A DNA stretch of 64,000 nucleotides from Nymphaea colorata. Taxonomy: Eukaryota > Streptophyta > Magnoliopsida > Nymphaeales > Nymphaeaceae. The notes below the pieces were generated by a model, which saw only the letters and a list, made by a program, of their open reading frames with translations, searched no databases and was not told the DNA's origin. Both the position numbers and the translations under genes were made by a program. The DNA is taken from assembly GCF_008831285.2 (NCBI RefSeq), contig NC_045139.1:19016354-19080353 (forward strand). The letters run 5' to 3'. Every line of letters begins with the position of its first letter. The first letter of the stretch is position 1. Shown here one piece after another: positions 53,300-64,000 of the stretch.

Positions 53300-54500
53300 G
53301 CTGCTTTGCTTTGCCAAGAAGCACCATTGCCTGCACGATTGCTGCGGTCAGCCGAAGAAGATCCATCTGATGACCTTTCCGCATTCTCACATCCACAGAC
53401 GACCTTTCTACAATGGTCCATCACATTTCTGGACTGGTATGCATCGCCGCCGGAGACTAACCCGAGCATCTTGAGGACGCAGAGCGATCTTGCCTAGGTG
53501 GTACGAGTGAATCACGTCTTGGGTAGTGACAGACACGTCGTGGATGTAAGGATGACCCCGGCGACACCACATATCGGAACGACTCTACGGCAACGCCATC
53601 ATCCGTTATTCAAGGCAAGAAAGAGGTGAGCTCCCTTGAATCTCGTTAATTTCATCTTTGTCGAACGAGCCCTCCTTTCACATTCCCTGTCACTTACTTT
53701 GAATCTTGGAAACGGTGAGCTCTTTTTACCTGCACGAGAGGAGCTCAGAAAGTTATAAACCTTTCTAGATACAAGAGGTCGAAAAAGTGAACCAGGAAGA
53801 CGGGCAGAATGAAGTTGCTAAGGAGATGGACTAAGAGATGCGGGGGACGAATCTTAGGTTGAAGGAAGACGAGAATGGCAAAAATAGTCCAGGGAGACTA
53901 ACGCCTTTGGTGGTGTCTCCTTGTTAGAACGAGAGATCCAAAACATAATTAATATAACGTGCGAAGGTGGGCTTTCCTTAAGATAAATGTAAAGTGAAGC
54001 TCGTAAAGCGGGAGGACGGTTGTGCTAAGGAAGGATCCTCTCGAGCTTCTCTTGAAGATAAAGATGGATTTAAACAGGAAAGCTTGCGCACTATCCAGAT
54101 AAGGAAATCGGTCCAGTAAAGCTGTTAGCCACAAGGATAACGATAAAGATTCTGTTAAACCTCTCCCTTATCTTATCTAATGCAAAGCAAAATGGCACAA
54201 TGACAAGTCATGGAAAGAGGAAAAAGTCCTCTACCTTAGGGACTGTACCTTGTTAATTTTAGTACACGATGTGTCCGGCTGACTTCTTGGTCGAGACACG
54301 GCCGGAGGATAGCATGTACATAAGCAAAACCAGAATCCAGCTTCCTGTTGACGATACGACATTGATGGCCAAGATTATCAAAAGCTAACGATGAAGCTTA
54401 CCTTCCAGAATGGTGCGAAAATCCACACAGCATAAGGCAATAATAGCGGATGAAGCAGTGACGACAGAGCACTGCGACCACCATCTGCCTTTGCTTTTGC
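53300..54500 (+). pseudogene. plus-strand decayed copy of the Cys-rich gene
   Basis: Starts within exon 1 (CLHDCCGQPKK-like coding from 53330, WYASPPETNPSILRTQSDL), then an exon 2 remnant near 53765-53880. An exon 3 remnant lies near 54270-54390 (ADFLVETRPEDS), and an exon 4 remnant at 54400-54500. About 330 bases of unrelated DNA interrupt it at about 53925-54255. Many frameshifts. Confidence 0.7.
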
Positions 54501-54529
54501 TGTTACTACTTCATGTATATATTTGAAGA

Positions 54530-54847
54530 ACACCATATTCTGTTTCAATGAACATTACAAAATTATGGACGCTGTTCCTAAATCCAGACATACTGACAAC
54601 ATATTCTTTGGATCAAGAAGGCAGTGTTTTGGTAATATATATTTGAAAAACGCAATGTTCTTCACTTCTTCTGAAACACTTCTGCACATGTGATTTTTCT
54701 GTACTAAATAAAAGGTTCTGTTAGAGAGATAACAGTGTTATAAGGATGGGCGTAATCCAATGCTACAAGAAAATCATTTATTAAATATTTACTACATATG
54801 CATTATTTTGTTACTTTCAAAAAATAAATATAATAGATAAATTGTCC
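54530..54847. repeat. direct repeat of 56727-57056
   Basis: The same blocks occur in both places: TTTGAAGAACACCATATTCT, GGATCAAGAAGGCAGTG, AGAGAGATAACAGTGTTATAA, TTATTAAATATTTACTAC. The second copy is followed by the SINE-like insertion; this one shows the uninterrupted site. Confidence 0.85.
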
Positions 54848-55181
54848 TACTCTTGCTACCCAAGAGGGTGTTTGGTTGATGCAACATGTCGTTACAGGAA
54901 CGCTCTGTCCTCGGAAATCGATGACAGCCATGGATAAGAACAACGTGGAGGACAAAGTGTTCGAGGGTGTTTGGAGAACAGAAAAAACTGTCCTTACTTG
55001 TTACACCCCTAACCCTCGAATCCGATGCCATACCCCCCTCTCCAAACTCCTTTTTTTTCCTCCATTGGTCGAAAGTCGCTTTCTCTTCGATCAAACGGTC
55101 TCACTCTTACTCTCTCTTGATCACAGGCTACACTCTCACGCAGGTAATCATCTCTCTCTCTCGTGACAGTTCGCCACTGGC

Positions 55182-55208
55182 CGCTCAAGAAGGGAACGCT
55201 CGCGGTCA
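55182..55208 (+). repeat. 27-bp match to SR45a exon 6
   Basis: Identical to the RS-encoding part of SR45a exon 6 (near 60577-60603, opposite strand) at 26 of 27 positions. It encodes RSRRERSRS and is flanked by a CAG acceptor-like and a GAG|GTAAGAG donor-like sequence. It could be a captured scrap or a chance match between RS codons. Confidence 0.35.
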
Positions 55209-55209
55209 A

Positions 55210-56010
55210 CGAGGTAAGAGGGCTTTGCCTCCTCATTCTGATCGGCAAACATGGCTTCCCTATATGACTTATAGCAATGACAGAAGCAACAGATGGTGGT
55301 CGCGGAGGCGCCGATGTCAGCTGCGACCGCTGGCGTATGATGGCAGCATGACTGCCCATCGTTTGTAGGTATGTATGTTTGCATCGTTCCGGAGGGTAAA
55401 TTCATCCATCATCTTCGCCAGTCGGTGGAGCTTTCCTTCGATCTCCCTCAGCAATACACACGCACCATTCTCCATTGTGAAACATTCTGTCCGTCTTCCT
55501 TTTCGAACTCTTTCATCCAGAGCCGCCTTCTCGTTCTTGACGGCCTCATCATCTTATCATGGTTTCCAAGATGCAAAGAAAGTGACAAGGAAAGTGAAAG
55601 GACTGCTAAAAGAAGAACTTAACCAAACTCAATTCTGTCTCACCTCTTTCTTTCCTCGAATAATATCTGATGACGGCGTCGCCATCGGAGTCGGTCCAAT
55701 ATGCGGTGTCGTCTACTCGCCCTTACAGTCTTTACCCAAGAAGTCATTCACTCTTTCCACCAACACAAGATCGCTCTGCGTGATGGTCACGTTCTTCTCG
55801 GGCGGCGATGCATGCCAGACCGGAAAAGAGAGGATTCGGTGGCGGATGTGGCATTGGCGTAAGGGTCATCAGGTGGAGCTTCTTCCGCTGACCGCAGCAA
55901 CCGTGCAGGCAATGGCGCTTTTGGTAACGCAATCTCCACACGGCTCAGACAAGTCGACATTGTCGACATCTAACACGCCTGAAACTTCTTTGGTCGCCGG
56001 AAAGGGGACT
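55210..56010 (-). pseudogene. minus-strand copy of the Cys-rich gene at right arm of block B
   Basis: On the minus strand: exon 1 start at about 56000-55840 (KEVSGVLDVDNVDLSEPCGDC), later exon 1 and exon 2 remnants to about 55480, and exon 4 remnants at 55405-55220 (NDGQSCCHHTPAVAADIGA). Frames are broken. It lies within the inner part of the right inverted arm. Confidence 0.75.
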
Positions 56011-56870
56011 CCATGCTTTCTCTCTCTCACACACACACACACATATGCACGCATGCAACTGCAGATATAATCAATACATATTTATACATGCTAACATCAC
56101 TTTTTTTTAAAAGAAATTACAATAAAACAAAGATAAAATGGTTGGGTCGGATCCTCGATCCTACTTAAATGGATTTGGATTTAGTTTTGGACTCAAAACG
56201 TTAATTTTTCTTGATCGATCTGTCTGCCACTTCAGTCTAATACTAAATTCAAATTCGATCGGTTGTGGAAGTATCTACTGAATCCGAATTAGACTTAATT
56301 GGATCTATAATTTTATCAGATGTAGCGAAAAGGTTCCAAAATCGAAACAGTATATTTCACGGGATCTCTTTACTGCTTCCCTATTTACATCGCTAATAAT
56401 TAAATGCGAGTTCATAGTGATAATATCCTCTACGATCTGAAATTTATAAAATTTTGTAAGTTTTAAAACATTGTGCCCCGACGTGTAAAATTTTGTAACT
56501 ATTTGATCTATTCTCTTCTTTCCTTCTTTTTTCTGTCCTGAAACTTATGCACATAAAAAGCAGTTGGTTTTGGTTACTTAGAATCTGTTTCATGATTGGC
56601 GTTATTCATATGATGCAACTAATAATGAACAAATTTCAATGTTTAATTAAGTCCTTCCAAATCATGCAAACCTTGATTCCGATACTCCCGGAGGACGTTT
56701 AACTAGAAGAATATCGTGTTCTTGAAATTTGAAGAACACCATATTCTGTTTCAATGAACATTACAAAATTATGGACGCGTTACTAAATCAAGGAATAAAA
56801 TATTATACATAATGGCAGCATATTCTTTGGATCAAGAAGGCAGTGCATTGGCAATATATATTTGAAAAAC
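55860..56870 (-). repeat. right inverted arm of block B
   Basis: Reverse complement of 42545-43620 and 48902-49730, as shown by the shared blocks listed for the left arm. It is the only right arm that retains the outer part (56565-56870) and so pairs best with the outer left arm of block A, about 14 kb away. Confidence 0.75.
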
Positions 56871-57056
56871 GCAACTTCGTCTTCAGAAACACTTCTGCAA
56901 ATGTGATTTTTCTGTAATAAAAGGTTCTATTAGAGAGATAACAGTGTTATAATGATGTGCCTAATCTGCGCAATCAATTGTGTTACATGTCAATCTATTC
57001 ATTTATTAAATATTTACTACTTATGCATTATATTTTCAAAAAATAAATATAACAGC

Positions 57057-57254
57057 GGTATTAAGGCAGGTCTCTAGTTCGATTTTCGTGGGCGCTATGT
57101 TCTTGTGTCTTAAGGCGGTAGAGCGCGACATCCAAGCTGAAAGGTGCACCGCTGTTATCGCTGACACCGACGCAGCCCAGGACCCCGGAGGCAGAAGAAA
57201 TGAGGGGGCCTTCGGGCCTTGCTTGGGCGGTGGGGGTTCACCTCTCGCTCACCC
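57057..57254 (+). mobile_element. SINE-like insertion with 12-bp target duplication
   Basis: About 198 bases flanked by AAATATAACAGC at 57045-57056 and 57255-57266. Near the 5' end is TAGTTCGATTTTCGTGGGCG, resembling a pol III B box. The body is GC-rich, unlike the surroundings. The paralogous site at 54847 lacks it, confirming insertion. There is no long A tail; the 3' end is CTCGCTCACCC. Confidence 0.7.
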
Positions 57255-57266
57255 AAATATAACAGC

Positions 57267-57889
57267 ATTTTTTGTCGATTCACAATGGACTCGGCTAAAC
57301 CATGAATGAATGAACTCAGTGGATCATCAACATCCCAGCTGGTTCCATGAAAACCCTCTATTGTATAACATTAAGATTATCATGAAAGACAATAAAGAAT
57401 ATCACGAAGATGAGGCCATTTTTCATCTTTAAAAGAACTGGTTATATACTGAAATCAGATTTCTGGATCATCTTGACGTTACCAAAGAAAATTGTCCTAC
57501 ACTTGCTCCGAATTGCCAGACTAATTTTGAGACACTAATGTTGAGGTACATGAAGAAAAAAAAAAAACTTCCTCTCTTTCCCGAAGTCCAGGGCTAATTC
57601 AGGAGAACATGGGTGATCTCATTCTCTTTCCCGAAGTCCAGGGCTGGCCGAGAGCTACACCTGCGCCGCAGGCAGGCGGCCTCAGCCAAGGCTGGCCGGT
57701 GCCACTGTCAATTGACATTGGCTTCAAGCCTTCTTTAAATTTCCCCCCTCGAGCGACCATCTTTTAACACGAGATTTCAGAAGCCTAAAAAAATAAGATC
57801 TTTTCTAAAACACTGTTAATTAAGCTGGAAACATCATGTTTGAAGCAGTCAAACCGTCAATTTAACCCAAGTGCTTTTCAAATTTTTTA
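57267..57889. other. non-coding, partly duplicated at 46560-46800
   Basis: 57385-57620 matches block A. 57630-57720 is a GC-rich patch of unknown origin. No gene was seen. Confidence 0.5.
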
Positions 57890-59964
57890 GGGGCCGTTTG
57901 ATGGATTGAAAACCTGAAATTGAGAAAATATTTCTCAAAATATATTATTTTCTGAAATAAAAGAATGAGAAAAATCTTTTCGATTCTCATGAATAGGAAA
58001 TATATTTCCGAAAATATATTTTTGTGTTTGATAATAAAGAAACATATTTTCAGATTTCCAGAAATTTATTTCTTAGAACTAGATTCATCAAAATTAAAAT
58101 GAACGGATGGTTGGAGCAAAGAGATGGAATGTCTGAAAGTAGTTTTTCTATTTCCAAACTGAAATCCTTTTCCAGGATGGATCAAAAGGGCTCCTACACT
58201 TCCTTCTTCCTTCTTTTAAGAACAGATTAGCAACAATGAGCACACGAATATAGAATCAAATCAACACTGCAATTCCAAAAAATGTTCCCATATTGGAGAA
58301 CAAAGCACATATATAGAAGTTCAGGTACAAATATACAATTCCTAATTTCCTACAAGTATGTTGAGCACAAATCTGGTGCCCATATGGAGTGTTTTCCTAC
58401 CTTAGATCAGCATATCATTAAATGAATGACTACTTGAAACATCATATGTGTTTAGAGGTCATAATCGAAAGGCACATAATTGAACATCATCTTATATTAA
58501 TAAGACTTATAGTTAGCAATTTAGCACATCTTGCCGCAAATTGCAAAAGGAGATTCAATAAGTATGGCTACCATATGTTTCACAAAGGTAAATTTCATAC
58601 TAACAATACGTTTGATGTCCCAATTGTTTCGGAGGCTGTTTGATGTCCCAATTGTTTCCGTGGCCAACTACCTAAATTGTCAAATCCCTTCTAATCAAGA
58701 TACAACTGCTATCTCCAGGATCTTATTCCTCATAACAACAATTTCACTTTCCCTCTTTCTTGTCATAACAGAGTCTCCTTACAGTTTCTGTTTCATGTTA
58801 TCCTAAAAGGGAGCAGATTCCAGGAGAAAGTCAATAGCAATCTCAATGCCAATGTACTTTGCTTTCTTATGTCGCATGAAGAAGAAAAGAATGAAATGCT
58901 CTTGCTATATGCTTGACAAAGCCAAGACTATCCTGTAACCTTTTCCTGTTTTCCCTCTCAAAAGAGTTCCCCTATGTCAAAATGGAACAGGCAAATGATT
59001 TTTGTGCAACAATTAAATCATCTGGATCATTCTCAGCTGAATGCCACTTCAGGGGGCCTACAAGAAAAGCTAAGGCTAGATCTAGAAGAATGAAACAGCA
59101 CAAATTTAGATTACGCTCTCATCACAGAAACGAACAAGGGTCGATGTTCAGTCCAAGAATACAAATGATGCTCTAAGAATTGTATCAACGAATTGAGAGA
59201 GATCAAACAACAAATAAAGACTTATTGGTACCTGTTGCATCAATTTTCTGTAATGAGCTTGTCAAATCTTGCACTGTCCCAACATTTTATAGAAATTTAG
59301 CAACTTCAGCAACCTAACCATCACGAGAATAGAGGTGGTAATTCGAAAATGGAAAGATCAGAAGCTTAATGTACGAGCTTGAAAAGAGGACTAATACAAT
59401 AACGGAGAAAAATGAGTTTATATTGAACTCGAATTTACCAGGAAACAAGCAAGCAAGCCTCCAATCTCCCCCAATGCGAATCGGGGTGGGGAGAGAAAGA
59501 GAGAGAGAACTGATAACGAATTCATTCCAACGAAACAACGGATGTAAAAAGAGAGAGACCTGAAAAACCTGCTCGCTGTGCAGCAGCGATGGAGTTGAGC
59601 AGCCACCCGCGATCGTCCGTGAAATCGTTTGAAGATGGCGAGGGGTCGTATCTCTTGAGGTTGGCAAGCTCGTCCGGGCTCCGGTAGACCAGCCCTTCTT
59701 GGTACTGCTGGCGTTGTGGGTCGTCAAAGTCTTGGTGGCGGTGGTGGAACGAGGGAGAGGAGGAAGCAGAGCAGGAGAAACAGGAAGGCGAGGTCAAAAA
59801 GATGAAAAGAGGGGAGCCCGACGCGAGAGTGCGTGCCCTAACGGGTAAAAAAAAAAAATTCGAATGGGCCTCAACGGTCATAAAAATTTTTCTCCGTCTG
59901 CTGGGCTGGAAAAATTTTAAATTTTTTTTTCTGTTGCACAGTAGCCAGCCCATCAAACGGGCCC
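57890..59964. mobile_element. PIF/Harbinger-like TIR element carrying a coding exon
   Basis: Left end GGGGCCGTTTGATGG; right end, inverted, GGGCCCGTTTGATGG. TTA flanks both sides (57887-57889 and 59965-59967), the target duplication expected of PIF/Harbinger elements. It is 2075 bases long with no transposase frame seen, so it is non-autonomous. The interior at 58080-59560 is AT-rich with no recognised gene. A GC-rich coding exon on the minus strand lies near the right end. Confidence 0.7.
59575..59810 (-). pseudogene. captured first-exon fragment of an unidentified host gene
   Basis: The minus strand reads HRHQDFDDPQRQQYQEGLVY, then RSPDELANLKRYDPSPSSND, then FTDDRGWLLNSIAAAQRAGF, ending SG with a GT donor at about 59573. 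Upstream is a hydrophobic stretch, but in a different frame, suggesting a frameshift or truncation of a signal or anchor segment. It recalls the N-terminus of plant RmlC-like cupin proteins, but that is from memory and weak. No following exon was found inside the element. Confidence 0.55.
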
Positions 59965-60508
59965 TTAAGGCGTCCAAATTCCTCTGACGTACCGTAATTA
60001 GATATTTTGCAAAAAAACCTATAAGGAATCTTCAATTTCAGGTCAAGCAAGACCGTGATTGCGATTTAGAGTCCGAAGCAACAGAAACTATAACCCAGGA
60101 AAAGAACGGTTTCAATTAAATGAAACATCATGGACTAAGCTCGAACGCTTAAGTGCCATTGAAGAAACAAAAGGTGGAAACTGAAGCAGCCACATACGAT
60201 ATTTCTCACAATCTTACGAAAACATAGTAAAAAATATATTATGGGAACAATTTCAAACCAAACAGGAGCGAGGGGGAGGGAGGGGGATCTTGAAGCACTA
60301 GCAGAAGCCAACTAGAGAGTCCCAACAACAAAAAAAAGGAGAGAATCCAACATCCTTACTGTATAACTCAAAGAACATGGACAGCAAGAGGAAATGCATC
60401 TGTTAAAATTCTTAGTCTGCCTTAAAGTAGCAAGTTTGCAAACAAGCTTTGAAAATGCTACAAGAGAAAACATTACAGCAGATATCTATATTACGTCTGA
60501 GTTTGCAG
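59965..60508. other. SR45a 3' UTR and downstream DNA
   Basis: 60290-60508 is also present at about 46960-47200, as part of the duplicated SR45a 3' end. No separate gene was seen. Confidence 0.6.
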
Positions 60509-63500
60509 TCACTTCACATATCGTCGTCCATAATTTCTCTCAGGACTTCCATAAGGAGAGTAGGGAAGTGACCGCGAGCGTTCCCTTCTAGAGCGGGCAC
60601 CATAAGGTGATCTTCGAGGCGAGTAATCACGGCCACCTCTGTAAGGGGATCGCCTCGGTGAGCGCCTATAGCCACCACCTCTGTAGTCGTCCCGAAAGCC
60701 TCCACGGGCTCTACTACCACGGTCATATCGATAGCCTGCCCAAACAGACAACTCACTATTGGGCTAATATGCTCACAGAAAACAAGAATATCAGAATATC
60801 TAACGATGAACTTACTGGACTCCCGCGTGCTCTTCACACCCAGATAATTCCCAGGGGTTGGCGTCCGAGGCCGACGCCTTCTTGACTGAAAAATAAACGA
60901 GAAAAAACATGTCACATGCTTTTTCTTAGGAAAGCTCCCACCACTTCAGACAAAGACAACTGATATCAAGAAAGATGTATAGAAAAATCACAGTAGATGT
61001 TAGGTGGATAAGAACAATGGGTTGAAAGAGACTTAATGAACCTATGTACATGAAAAAGAAAAACCATGCAAAGTAAGAACAAAGATTGCAGGTGTCCTCG
61101 CACAACTAACAGCTGGATCAAATGAATGCCGATTCCAAGAGCGAGATACCATAGATGCCTGATTAGAGTGTTGTAGAGAAAGTCCGTTGATTAGTTGAGA
61201 GAGTTGATGGTGAATGCTGAGGTAGTTTAGTTGGACAATAATTGCTATTTTAGTTGATGAGATGCATGGCAAAAACCATTAGGCTGGCCATTCATCAAGC
61301 TGTTTGAGACTTAAGTGCAGATGGATGACTGAACTCATCATCTTGATTGCTGCCAACATAGCTGAAGCAATATCTTCTGAATATAACCAAAAACCTCAAC
61401 GTCAAAAAAGACGGATAATTAAATGAAAACCCTGTTTCCACTGAAGCAGAAGGTGTTACCTTTTCCACAGTGATGTAACGGCCTTCTAAAATTGACTGGT
61501 TTAGATGTTTGATGCACCGATCAGCATCCTCAACCTGATCCATCGTCACAAAAGCAAAACCTCGTGAAATGCGTGTCCGGGGCTCAACAACTAGACGGCA
61601 GCTTACTACCTGTCAAAATTGCAAAAGTTACCACCATTCACAAATATATTAAATTATAGCGTGTAAGAGCATGTACCAACCTTCCCCTCTTTAGAGAAGT
61701 GGGCTTCAAGGTCCCTTTCAGTAACTCTGGTAGACAAGCCAGTCACATAAAGGGTATTCCCAGGATTTGCTGCATCAACATTTTGTCTGCAAGACCACAA
61801 TGATCTTGATTGGTTTCATTCCGAAAGATCTGAAAAAAAAAATCAAAAAGTGACAATTGCTGTTTGATTTCTTACCTGTCGTAACTTCCCGACCTGGATC
61901 TAGACCTTGATCTAGACCTCGATCTTGACCTTGAACGTGATCTCGTCCTTGATCTTGATCTACCCCTCATTCTTCCAGGAGAAGGAGAAGGTGAGTATCT
62001 GCATACCAAAAATCAGTAACAAAGCACCAGTACATTAATAGAAAAATGATAGGGACATAGGGTAAAATAAATTTTTTAGATGGCCACAACTCACTTTATA
62101 TCAGATTCACACAGCCAGATAAAAGGAGATAATTATGAGAATCAAGTAACTAAATAAGTACTTCTGACAAAATACACAAACATTAGTACCTACATATCTT
62201 TCCATGAAAAGTAACTAAAGTAGCATATAAGGATATCATTTCGTCTCTCAGGTCTTTAGCCATAGGACCAGCGACCTACTTAATTTCACCGGAAACTGAT
62301 CTAAATACATGCTTCTCAATTTATAAATCAAATAAGGTCTATTTGTTAATCATTTTTAATTCCTTTGTTGTCCACCTTAAACTGCCATCAAAAAGGCTAG
62401 GAGACAGATAACAAACTGAACACCTCTCAGATAAGACTACGAAGACGAGTGTTGCAAAATTATACCATATTGTGCATGTAGATCATTTTTACATGGGCCA
62501 CAAACATGTAGAAATGGATTTAAGTTCATTCTTCTTTTTTAATGGAGCTGGTATAGTTCATTGCGTGAACCCATAAATTGCAGGATTCGAGTCTTGGAAG
62601 GGAGATGATCAGCAAGCAGGAACTAAGAATAAAATATCGATCAGACACAAAGTGTGCAACACAGTACAAGCATATGGCAAGTTATCCTTACAAGATCCTT
62701 TTTCCAATGTTTGGCAGCTATTACAGTATAACTAGACATTAGTCACTAATAGAGGAGAAAAAAAATTATAAAGAAAATACTAAAGTTCCAACACTCATGC
62801 AAATGAATTCAGATTACATAAGACACGGACAAACAGACATCTATACAAATGAAACAAATTCAACTAAATTCAGCCACTGAATCCAAAGCTGGCAAAATGA
62901 TCTGCAATAATTCCCACGCATATCAAAAAACATGATCGAGATAAGAATTAAGGAAAAAAAATGGAGAGTCATAACATGCCCATAACTAGATAAAGGGATC
63001 CCACCATTCAATTTTCCTCGAATTACAGAGGAAATTAAAAACAACATAATCCAAAAGAACCTAATGCTAAAAGTTAAAAAGAGAAAAGGGGACACGGTTT
63101 AACTCATAGGAATGACAAATGAATGAGAAACTATCTCATGCACCAGCCAATACGATGGAAATGATATCTCCAACAGGACACTTCGTTTGACTTCCGTAGA
63201 ACATGACACTCCATAAAACAATTTCAACCCAATCGCAAATGTTAAATCATCAACAAAATGCAGAGGGAGGGAGGGAGGACAAATGTCACTTCCTCCAACA
63301 CAAGCAAGAAACCTTGCACTGCATCGAGGCAAGAATCCAACGCAAAAGACGAACTAGTCGACCAAAGCTGCAAAAAAAAAGATATGATGACACACAGAAA
63401 GAAACATTTATGGCCTTCCTTTCTGCAGACTCGATCGAGATCTTGAAAGACGACTTCCACAGGCTACAAGCAGATCTCCAGGTAATAAACAACACATAAT

Positions 63501-63675
63501 CGCACTTCTAGACAGAATCGACAGATCAAGAAAGGAAAAACCATGTCCCCTGCCAACAAATTTCGTGGACCATATAATTCGAAGAAAAGAACATGAACAC
63601 CACCAAAGACAGGTCAGAGAGAGAAAGAGATAGAGACCTTCGGCCGGAATCATCAGGGCCTCCTGCTCCTCCCAT
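60509..63675 (-). CDS. SR45a: SR45a-like serine/arginine-rich splicing factor, 237 aa
   Basis: Six exons on the minus strand: 63675-63638, 61998-61876, 61786-61681, 61609-61460, 60885-60816, 60735-60509, with matching phases and a TGA stop. Residues 1-54 include an RS/SR repeat (about 24-48). One RRM spans about 64-140, with RNP2 LYVTGL (66-71) and RNP1 RGFAFVTM (105-112). A basic linker SRRRRPRTPTPGNYLG follows, then an RGG/RS-rich tail ending ERNYGRRYVK. The layout RS-RRM-RS is that of transformer-2/SR45a proteins, nuclear pre-mRNA splicing regulators; Arabidopsis SR45a is stress-responsive and autoregulated by alternative splicing. The 1.6-kb first intron would be the place for a regulated exon, but none was identified. 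Its last two exons and 3' flank are duplicated at 47 kb. Confidence 0.93.
62535..62605 (+). repeat. possible tRNA-derived (SINE-like) fragment in SR45a intron 1
   Basis: TGGTATAGTTCATTG followed 25 bases later by GGATTCGAGTCTTGG resembles pol III A and B boxes. There is no cloverleaf and no clear target duplication, so this is weak. Confidence 0.25.
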
Positions 63676-63743
63676 TCCAGCGTTGCGAAAACGAGAGCGC
63701 GAGCGAGAGAGAGAGAGAGAGAAGAGGAACAAAGGGCTCAAAG

Positions 63744-63752
63744 AAACCCTAG
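63744..63752 (+). promoter_or_regulatory. telo-box (AAACCCTAG) in SR45a 5' leader
   Basis: AAACCCTAG lies between the SR45a TATA box and ATG. Telo-boxes are frequent in leaders and promoters of plant genes for RNA processing and translation. A GA-rich tract lies at about 63700-63723. Confidence 0.5.
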
Positions 63753-63777
63753 TTTTCAGAAGAGGAGAGTTCTCTGC

Positions 63778-63786
63778 ATTTTATAG
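63778..63786 (-). promoter_or_regulatory. probable TATA box of SR45a
   Basis: The minus strand reads CTATAAAATG about 105 bases upstream of the start codon. Confidence 0.55.
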
Positions 63787-64000
63787 AACTCGGGGCCAGT
63801 TTAGGAAAGCGGTTCTGATATGGATCCTAAGAAGATTGACCCGGTAAATGGATCAGATATTCGAAACCAGGGAGGCCTGTTACGGGTTCGGTCCCGCTCG
63901 AATATGGTCCGGACCCAGATGTGAGTTCAGTTCCTCTCACGTGTATTATCATGTTATGTTTCCCCATGGGACGAATAAAATAGATCAGATGGACTTGGAC
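63787..64000. other. SR45a upstream region
   Basis: The promoter-proximal part of SR45a. No other gene was seen before the window ends. Confidence 0.4.

Noticed and set aside
42545-56870. Interpreting the repeated blocks as LTR retrotransposons
   Set aside because: The repeats inside each block are inverted, not direct; there is no primer-binding site, polypurine tract or pol gene.
59314-59977. Several overlapping minus-strand frames, the longest 151 codons, taken as one complete gene
   Set aside because: Only the stretch 59810-59575 looks like coding sequence; the N-terminal extension runs through the A/T-rich end of the transposon and the C-terminus runs past a splice donor.
62535-62605. 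A tRNA gene
   Set aside because: Box-like motifs are present but no cloverleaf can be drawn; at most a SINE fragment.
1-64000. CRISPR arrays, bacterial operons, organellar inserts
   Set aside because: No regularly spaced repeats, no Shine-Dalgarno-led gene clusters, and no plastid or mitochondrial genes were seen.

Overview
This is a stretch of flowering-plant nuclear genome. The genes carry many GT-AG introns in AT-rich DNA, and the families are plant types: an STY8/17/46-type protein kinase, a BBD-type bifunctional nuclease, an intronless ornithine decarboxylase, plant-type ATR, and an SR45a-like splicing factor. The species cannot be determined from the sequence alone. Coordinates of multi-exon genes come from matching reading frame, splice sites and family similarity by eye. 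All phases add up, but no transcript evidence was available.

Layout. (1) 1-6.3 kb, plus: the last ten coding exons of an STY-type kinase. (2) 6.3-14.7 kb: AT-rich intergenic DNA with an (AT)n tract, a 110-bp tandem duplication, a degenerate ~120-bp tandem array, and a lone decayed copy (8.99-9.68 kb) of the repeat-borne gene found again at 43-56 kb. (3) 14.7-20.9 kb, plus: a complete nine-exon BBD nuclease gene (336 aa). (4) 22.9-24.2 kb, minus: a GC-rich, intronless ODC (432 aa). (5) 24.4-29.98 kb: no gene seen. (6) 29.98-42.14 kb, minus: a complete 15-exon ATR checkpoint kinase (2762 aa). (7) 42.5-57.3 kb: a composite, inverted-repeat-bounded mobile region. It holds two direct copies of a four-exon gene encoding an unrecognised Cys-rich protein, at least four further broken copies in both orientations, and a SINE-like insertion. 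It also contains a duplicated 3' end of the SR45a gene lying downstream, in frame, of two ARP2 exons. (8) 57.9-60.0 kb: a TIR element with a TTA target duplication that carries a captured coding exon. (9) 60.5-63.7 kb, minus: an intact six-exon SR45a-like gene (237 aa), the source of the duplicated 3' end.

The host genes do not form a pathway or operon; they are ordinary neighbours. The most unusual part is 42.5-60 kb. There a transposon-like family appears to have amplified an apparently undescribed gene, inverted it against itself, taken part in a tandem duplication of host sequence, and brought fragments of ARP2 and SR45a together. The two best copies of the repeat-borne gene are each damaged at a different place, so neither is clearly functional. 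The inverted arrangement would be expected to give hairpin transcripts.
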